Shown here: one piece after another, positions 57,290 through 64,000 of the stretch
Numbering within the stretch: position 1 is the first letter of the stretch
Layout of the letters: each line of letters begins with the position of its first letter
From: Zarea fungicola
Lineage: Eukaryota > Ascomycota > Sordariomycetes > Hypocreales > Cordycipitaceae
Length of the DNA stretch: 64,000 nt
Direction of reading: 5' to 3'
Assembly: GCA_900169235.1 (NCBI GenBank)
Contig: FWCC01000158.1
Coordinates: 62,001 to 126,000, forward strand
Translations under genes and position numbers: made by a program
The notes under the pieces: model-generated
The model's database searches: none
The model's input: only the letters and a program-made list of their open reading frames with translations
Told to the model about the DNA's origin: nothing

Positions 57290-59900
57290 GTTGAAAATAT
57301 CCTCCTATATTGTATTGCCGCCGTGAGGCGGCGGAAAAATTCTAAAAGAATTTAATAAATTAAAAAATAACTACTATACTACTTTCTACTTTTTATAAGC
57401 CTTTTAGCTAGCCTATAGCTACTTATAGAATTAATCTATTAAGTAACCTAGCTTCTTATATTAATAGTTAATGACCTCTATTATAGCCTCCTTAGAGCTT
57501 CGCTATGCCTATGCCCGCCACTAGATCTCTTTAATAACTTTAAGGCGTAAAGAATACTACTATAGCTCGCTTTAATGGCCTGCTCGCCACTTATTACCCT
57601 ATTTTCTATTAAGTTCTAATATAGATAACTAGCCATTAAGGCTAACAGTCTATTCTTGCCATAGAGCTTCTACTGTTTTGACTATATGACTTATATGGTA
57701 TAGAGGAATAGCCTTTTTATTAGCTTCTAAGCCTATTTTTAAGCCTATTTCAAGGCCTTTTTCTAGGCCTATTTCTATTCCTTTGAGCAGGGCTGTGGCT
57801 ACTGCTAGGCCTATTGCCTGCCCTGCTGGGCCTACTATTGTACTAGGCCTAGCTGTTAAGAGGGCTGCTTGTAAGTATATGGTCAGGCCACCGGATAAGA
57901 GAGCCTGTAAGTGGTTCGATTAGCCTACTATCTTAGCCTAAAGGCGCTGCTCTATTGCAAGTATTTGGCTCTTATTTTGGGCATTAATTGACTTCAAATA
58001 CTTAGTCAATACTAGGATAGCCTACGTCAGAAGGTCAAGCTAGCTAGGCTTCTTAGCCTCTTAAATACACTGCCTAAGCTACTAGCTATAGGTCTTATAC
58101 TCTAGATGCTAGAATATAGGGTAATTCTAGATAGAACTGGTGGGAAATTAAGGCATAAGAGCCACTAAGTCCTATATTAGGACCTCTTAAAGGTATAGTA
58201 GTAACTTAATGAAGCCGGTAGTAGTGAGGTCATCGCTTTAGTGGGCTTTCTACCGGTCTAGGTTAGGCCAGATTAGGGAAAGCAGGCTGCCTAGGGGCGT
58301 AATATTGGCCCGGCGAATCTTAAAGCAGCCTTCCTAGGCTAGATAGCCTATTATAATACGCATAAACTTATAAGGTAGGGCATTTAGGTAGCAACTAACT
58401 ATCTACTCCTAGTTCTAGCGACCTGCCTAGCGTATTTAGTCCTCCTTGACCCCTCTTAATTTAGCTATCTTTGCCCCTAAACTTTGCCTTATATAAGTCT
58501 TCTTTTTTAAGTGAATTCTGGCATAGCCTAGGGCCTTGATAGCCTAGTCTTGCTGGGAATTATACGATAGAGGAGCCGTATAATTGGTACTAGAACTTCT
58601 AATAAGCTAGACCTTATACTAGCTAGCCTTTTGGCCTAGGTCTAGAAAGGCTTTATTAATTATATCCTAGCGAAGAAGGAAGTAAAAAGCAAGGGCTCTA
58701 AGTAGGCAGGTCAGTGGCTAGCGGCTATATAGGGCCCTTACCATCTCAAGCCTTCTATGCTAGTTCTTCTTACTAGCCCTAGTAGTAAGGATTAATAGCA
58801 TATATTAGGTAGAGCCCTCATTAGTTAGCTCAAAAGTGAAGATATCTAAGATTTCTATAGCCCAGCGGTCACCCCCATGGGTTAACATATAGTGACCAAG
58901 TAGGAAGTTAACTAGTGTATAGAAATGACACTCTAGCGAGGTCTCGCTGCATTCCTAAAGCTACCTATAGAAATGCTTAAATTCCTACTCGCTATAGCCA
59001 TTAAGAAGCGTATCTTAGCCTTTATCTTAAAAGCTAGCTTTGTCCTAGGCTGCGTTATGGCGCTAGAGGGTCTTAAGATAGTCTTTAACGTTATCCTTAT
59101 AAGGAGATAGGTATATATTTATACCACAGGCCTTTTAGGTTCGGTATAGGTTAGTTATGGCTATAATGTATAATTAAATAGATCGCCATGATAGCCGAGG
59201 CTCTTCCTCGCTGGCTTCCTCGCCAGCTTCTTCTAGGCTGACTTTAAGGCTCTTTCCTTATAGCGGCCAATTTACCACCTCTTTTATAAGGAATAATAGT
59301 AGCTTATCCTCTATAATAGTATCTAAGTTATAATATTGCTTATGCCGGTAGAAAGCCTGGAATTCCGCCTACTTTGGTAGGTATACTGAATTTGTATTCT
59401 GGGGCCGCATTATATAAATAGTAGTTAGGATGCTCTGCGAATTAGCCTATAATTCGGCTGCGTTAATTGCGTCTTATTTTATGTGTCGCTGCTATTGCTA
59501 TTGCCCACTAATAGTACCTACTATAGGATTCCTTAAGGCAGGGGTATCTAAATTAGTAGCTTCTTTTATTGCCCTGCTAGGGGCTAGTTGCCTGCTTAGC
59601 CACTTTATAATATAGATAATTAGGTTAGTAGCAGCTAGAGGAACCAGTTAATACTAAATTTAAGGTTATCTTGGCTGCTGTATAGTAGCTGTAGTGGGCT
59701 TAAAGAAGACGTTGGCTGGCGTCAGAATAGGTACACAATTAGCCAGACATAGGGGAGGGTATTGCCAGAAATGCCTTAAAAAAGAGGGGGAAGCCGGCCC
59801 AGGCTAGGTTAGCATTTTATTCTTATATAGGGTAATTAGCTAAATAAATAGATATACACTAATATGACTAGCCAATTGGTGGTGGGTGGCTATAGAAATT
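57290..59900 (-). mobile_element. Decayed Crypton-type (tyrosine recombinase) transposon, RIP-like mutated
   Basis: The minus strand encodes remnants of a fungal Crypton protein. The block near 58900-58700 resembles the Ndc10-like recombinase core (GHYMLTHGGDRW, LTTRAS). At about 58440-58390, AGR and SCYLNALPYKFMR match the catalytic Arg and Tyr region. At about 57680-57490, TVEALWQE, KWRAGH and RLKVIKEI match the GCR1_C DNA-binding domain. The frame is broken mainly by TAG/TAA where Trp or Gln is expected, as C-to-T changes would cause. CA/TG are scarce and TA abundant throughout. Ends are approximate; a CCGCC...GGCGG hairpin lies at 57318-57334. The element is dead. Confidence 0.75.
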
Positions 59901-61082
59901 ACGGTATATCGTAGGTGGAGACAGCGTGGGAGGAAAATCAGCCAGAATCAGCCGGGGCACGAATACCATGAGGCAATCACAAGCGTAGATATGGTTATGA
60001 TAATTATGACGATAGCTGGCCACGTATAAGTCAAGGTTGTGTAGCGTCGGAAATTGTCGGTGGCCGGCATGCTGATTGCAGGAGGGCGCACCAGAGGCAG
60101 AGAGTAGAAGATGTTCAACGCCCGGGTTGATCCGATGGGTAATAGTGTTATCAAGTGGGAGCTTGGGAGCTAAAAGCAGAGTTTCGGTCTGGGCTGCTTA
60201 AACTTTGGCCTGTGAGGGAGCTGCAGGTAGCTTGTAGCTTCACATGTCAGCACGGATGCATCTCCGACGGAGCTTGGACCATGCGATTCCCAACCATGAA
60301 CAAGAACATGGAGCTTACTAGAGGTCAGCATCAACCTTGCATTCGATGGTAAATGAAGTATTTTTTTCCAAGTTCTCTCTACTGATCAAATGAATGACGG
60401 AGAAACAGGCGTCAGCTAAAGATCCATGTAAGCGCGTACTACCAGAAGGCTATCAGCTTCCGCTTGTACGTGAAGAAAGAGTAGTAATCAAATAATAATA
60501 ACAGCGTTTAAAATTTCATAAAATATCAATTCCCATCACTCGGTAAAACGGAAAAAAAAAAAATAGTCATTACACTGGTGGAAACTATTGTCACCCATTC
60601 AATGATAAGTGCACTTTGTTACACTGTTGATTGGTTTTGGTTGGTACTCAACGCCCGTTTTGGCAGTGGAGTGGTGCGCGTAAAAACGGTACGTACCCAC
60701 CACACAAACAACCACTTTACGCGTTGTCCTACGCCAAAATACGCGTCTTCTGTACACAAACGCGCGACATCTCGCGTTCCATTTCACCCCTGCAAAATGC
60801 CCACCACGGCCTCCCAGCCAACCGATCAGGCTCCGCTTCGAAATGTCTTGAGCACAGGGAGTCAGTTTGTCCTCCCACCATTCATCCCTCATCAAGATTC
60901 ATTTCTTTTTTTGCAAATCGGCTAAGCAACTTTGAAGCATCCTCACTGCTTCCTTTTTTTGCAATCTTGCGGACAAGCTCAGCTGCTCTTATTCTTTTCG
61001 GAGAAAGCAGCTTCCTTTGGACGAGAACTGCCTCCATTGCTCCTGCTTGGTTTCCACCAGCATCACCACCCACAGTCACAAT
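59901..61082. promoter_or_regulatory. Intergenic region with cdt1 promoter (MCB boxes)
   Basis: No gene seen. ACGCGT at 60719-60724 and 60741-60746 are perfect MluI cell-cycle boxes, followed by an ACGCGC at about 60759-60764, some 320-360 bp before the cdt1 ATG. These are binding sites of MBF in fungi. Confidence 0.6.
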
Positions 61083-62657
61083 ATGCCTCGCACGGCAAGA
61101 GCGAGAGCGCCCCTCGAGGCCAAGCAAGCTGCGGCTGCTCTTCCTTCGATTGCTTCCTTTGCTCGCGTCTACAAGAGCCACACATTGCCCGATGCAAGTG
61201 CCAAAAAGGCCGTCGTCTCTGCTGACCTGACAACCGCAACTCCTACGACGGCAAGCAAGAAGCGCAAGGCTTCAGCGCCCCTCCAACACACCGAGCCCGC
61301 TGGCACAGCCTATAACCGTCGCAACATTTCCTACAGCCCCAGTGACGATGATGAGGACGAGCACATCGACGTCTCTCAGCGCCCGAAGCGAGCCTGTCGA
61401 CGTACAGAGGCGCCAAAACCCTCCCCTATCCGTACAACAAAAGCCCAAGCTGCAGACACAGCCGTCGCTACACCACCCAGCGCAGCCAGGCTCAAGCCCG
61501 TCGCGAAACATGCCACCCACAACCACCACCGTCCAACCGCCACAACCATCATCGCCAAATCCCGGCAGGCGGCCAAGACAGGCCAGACCAAGATTGATGC
61601 CTTTTACGCCAAGCAGCAGCAAGGAAAATCCGCTGCCACAGCGCGAGCCGACGCCGAGATCGACGCCTCCTTTCCGTCGCATCTCGCCGAGCTCGTCCGC
61701 TTACACAAGGCGTTTCTCGCAGCTGTTGTCATGCAACTCGCGCACTCGCGCAGCGCAGTGCCCCTGGATCTTCGTGAGCTGACGCCGAACATTTCGCGTT
61801 CATGGCGCAAGCGTGAGGTAACTGTGGAGGATGTGCGACGCTGCGTGGCGATTGAGTCCTCATCACGGGATGAGAGTGTGAAATCGCCATTTATAGTGGC
61901 CGACTACGGTAACGGGAGGGTTTGTGTTGAGCTGCGCGCAGGATATGAGGGACGGGCCATCGACCAGCTGCAGCTCTGCAGACAGTTTGAGGACAATTTG
62001 AAGAGTCTGTGCAAGGAGCGGGCCACGGATCAAATGGCCGACGACGACGACGACGCTGCCATGGATGTTGCGCTGAATGGACTGTCGCTCCAGGAGCTTC
62101 CGCAGGCGGATTTGACAGACATGAACACACGCGCCAGGACAGCGCCGCTGCTAGCCAAGGGGCGTGCAGCCCTCGCGGAGATGAAGAGCGGCATGGTGGC
62201 GAAGCAGCAGGAAATGGAAGCAAAGCAGCAGGCCGCGGCCATGCCACTCCTCAACCCTGATGGAAGCAAGATGAGCCTTCTCGACCGCCTCCGACACAAG
62301 CAGCTGGCTGCTGCCAACGCGCCGCTGCCACCCTCTGGCCCAGAGCTGCAGCGACGAGCGGCACTGAATCGCGTGGCGGATGTTGCATCGACAATTTCCA
62401 TGCTTAGTCTCTCCACCCCGGTCTCCCTGCCTCGTCAGGCATTTGCCATGAACGCCATTATCGAGAAGCTCCGAGACTCGCTCCGCGTGCCTGTTTCCAG
62501 AGACGAGGGTGTTGATTGCATTCGGCTAATTGCAAAGGAGATTGCTCCCGAATGGATTCGGATTGTGACGATTGGAGGGAGGGATAATGTGGTTATTCAG
62601 CGCGCTGGCGAGCCCGTGAGCAGGGTGATTGAGGAGAGGGTGCGGAAACTCATGTAG
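61083..62657 (+). CDS. cdt1: DNA replication licensing factor Cdt1
   Basis: Single exon of 524 residues from the ATG at 61083; the frame is open to 61017, but MPRTARARAPLEAKQ is the more likely start. The basic, disordered N-terminal half contains SIASFARVYKSHTLPD and a PIP-like QTKIDAFY segment (about 172-180). The central winged helix starts FPSHLAELVRLHKAF and continues with DVRRCVAIES. The C-terminal winged helix ends in LIAKEIAPEWIRIVTIGGRDNVV. Cdt1 loads MCM helicase at origins together with Cdc6 and ORC. The PIP-like box suggests PCNA-coupled destruction. MCB boxes upstream fit G1/S expression. Confidence 0.87.
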   Translation: MPRTARARAPLEAKQAAAALPSIASFARVYKSHTLPDASAKKAVVSADLTTATPTTASKKRKASAPLQHTEPAGTAYNRRNISYSPSDDDEDEHIDVSQRPKRACRRTEAPKPSPIRTTKAQAADTAVATPPSAARLKPVAKHATHNHHRPTATTIIAKSRQAAKTGQTKIDAFYAKQQQGKSAATARADAEIDASFPSHLAELVRLHKAFLAAVVMQLAHSRSAVPLDLRELTPNISRSWRKREVTVEDVRRCVAIESSSRDESVKSPFIVADYGNGRVCVELRAGYEGRAIDQLQLCRQFEDNLKSLCKERATDQMADDDDDAAMDVALNGLSLQELPQADLTDMNTRARTAPLLAKGRAALAEMKSGMVAKQQEMEAKQQAAAMPLLNPDGSKMSLLDRLRHKQLAAANAPLPPSGPELQRRAALNRVADVASTISMLSLSTPVSLPRQAFAMNAIIEKLRDSLRVPVSRDEGVDCIRLIAKEIAPEWIRIVTIGGRDNVVIQRAGEPVSRVIEERVRKLM

Positions 62658-64000
62658 ACAATGGGGGGGTGCTATTTCAAAGAGCAATTTTTGTGGGCGC
62701 TGGTTGGAAAACTGATGTAATTGGGCTTTGGATTTGTTGAGCATTTGCATGAAGCAAGGCGTTTTGTTACTTTGTCTTTTGGCCGCATTGGAGTTGCGCA
62801 TATACCACGGACTGGTTTGATTGATTTGCAAAGGAGATGGATGTGTGTAGACCTGCTGGACTGTGGAATTCTAGACTAGAATAGACGATTCATCGCTTGA
62901 AACTCTGCATTTAAAAGTTCTACATTTGTATACCCAGAGCTGACGGTGATGTCTCATGGCTTGTTGCTGTTACTGTGCCTCCACTACCTTGATAGAGGCA
63001 TTGACCTGTAGTCTCTGACCGCATCTTACAAAGCAACACGAACCTATCAAAGCAACACGACATGTCATCTAGCAAGGAAAGCGGTGTCGTCGAAATTTAT
63101 CTGCATCAAGAGTCCTCCGGTCCGAGGTTGCAGCGCATCGGCCCCACTCTCGGCTTCTTACCTACGGCCCGAGTGTCAGACTTGAACAAAGACGGCTACT
63201 TGACCAGGACTGTGAACGCCAGTGGAATTCGGACCGCGTTGTTGATAAAAGTTCTTTATCATGATAGTAGAATTAAATGGTGGACGTGATTACTGTCATC
63301 TTGGGTGTAATGATGTCTTGGTGGTACTCTTTATACTTTGGTACCTTCGTACACAACTGTCTATGTAATGTCGTAGAAACAACGCCATAATTCATGTCTT
63401 TAAGACATAATCATCCGTTATATTTGGAGCTGTCCTAATTTGTAGCAACTCAGGGAAAACTTCATCTTCACATTGTACCATTCTTCCGTTCAGAATCCAT
63501 TCGTATTACAGAAATCACTCCGACCTCGCAACCTCGTCAAAGGGCGCGCCATTATCATGAGTAAGACAGGAGGACCAATTTGACCCGTAGTTCCTGTTAA
63601 GGCAAGTCAATCACTATTCGGCTATTAAAATTCGTCGATAACAACGGCCGACGGCTCCCCCCATGTAACTGAATTTTTTCATTCATACGGGCGCTTATAG
63701 GTGTAATTACCATTCTTATTACCAAAAAGCTGACTTCTTGCCACTTGATTTCCTCTCTTTTTTTTCCCCTCTCGCAGATTACTGTGGAATGTAGACTCCC
63801 TTGCAACTTGACCTGTGGAGCTATAGATCGGGTTTTACTTGCCTGACACTTAGCATTCCTCATTCGCCGTTATGACTTTTCCTTTCATCGTTTGGTTTCT
63901 ATATAATATGAAGACTTGCTGCCTGTAACTATTTCCTTACACATATAATTAATCTAGTAACTATCTCTGAAAAAGATATCTAGTATCTCATACTTTGCCA
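62658..64000. other. Right-end intergenic region
   Basis: cdt1 3' region and AT-rich sequence. A 75-residue frame at 63062-63289 (MSSSKESGVVEIYLHQ...) has no family features and only low coding support. Confidence 0.4.

Noticed and set aside
57290..59900. CRISPR-like or satellite array in the TA-rich region
   Set aside because: The repeated CTAGGCCTA-like words are not regularly spaced; they come from RIP-like base composition in a decayed coding element.

Overview
The window is nuclear DNA of a filamentous ascomycete. Genes are split by short introns (about 50-115 bp) with GT...AG ends and CTRAY-like branch sites. It holds Zn2Cys6 regulators of fungal type, a RIP-like mutated transposon and typical fungal housekeeping genes. 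The style of the proteins suggests Sordariomycetes, probably Hypocreales, but that is an inference.

Positions 1 to about 26,900 are most of a polyketide biosynthetic gene cluster for an anthraquinone-derived xanthone. In order it holds: an AflR-like regulator running off the left edge (-); an AflS/AflJ-like coactivator (+); a scytalone-dehydratase-like enzyme (-); a versicolorin/emodin-type ketoreductase (+); an AvfA/MdpK-like NmrA-fold oxidoreductase (+); SnoaL-like protein 1 (-); a second SDR (+); a P450 (+); a small heat-shock protein (-); a second Zn2Cys6 regulator (-); an MFS exporter (+); an FAD monooxygenase (-); a class I methyltransferase (+); SnoaL-like protein 2 (+); a DUF4243 Baeyer-Villiger oxidase (+); and a DUF1772 anthrone oxygenase (+). 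The family set matches the known route to tetrahydroxanthones: anthrone to emodin-type anthraquinone, then deoxygenation, oxidative ring cleavage, hydroxylation, carboxyl methylation, cyclisation/isomerisation, ketoreduction and optional P450 phenol coupling. No polyketide synthase, thioesterase or decarboxylase gene is visible; these probably lie left of position 1. Five gene pairs share divergent promoters, and a TCGGCAYTCCGA motif recurs in two cluster promoters.

From about 27.8 to 37.5 kb lie a small methyltransferase, a sulfotransferase-like protein, a PEBP-family protein, a second MFS transporter, a four-helix membrane protein and an acidic coiled-coil protein. A gene-poor stretch of about 3.6 kb follows. 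From 41 to 52.4 kb are a small secreted protein, splicing factor SPF27, the PKA regulatory subunit, the SAGA subunit Ada1/Hfi1 and gamma-tubulin complex protein GCP3.

After another 4 kb without genes and one small conserved-looking protein, 57.3-59.9 kb holds the decayed minus-strand copy of a Crypton-type tyrosine-recombinase element, inactivated by stops of the kind RIP produces. The window ends with Cdt1, whose upstream region carries two MluI cell-cycle boxes. Exon boundaries given below were worked out by eye from splice signals and reading frame; each spliced length quoted is a multiple of three.
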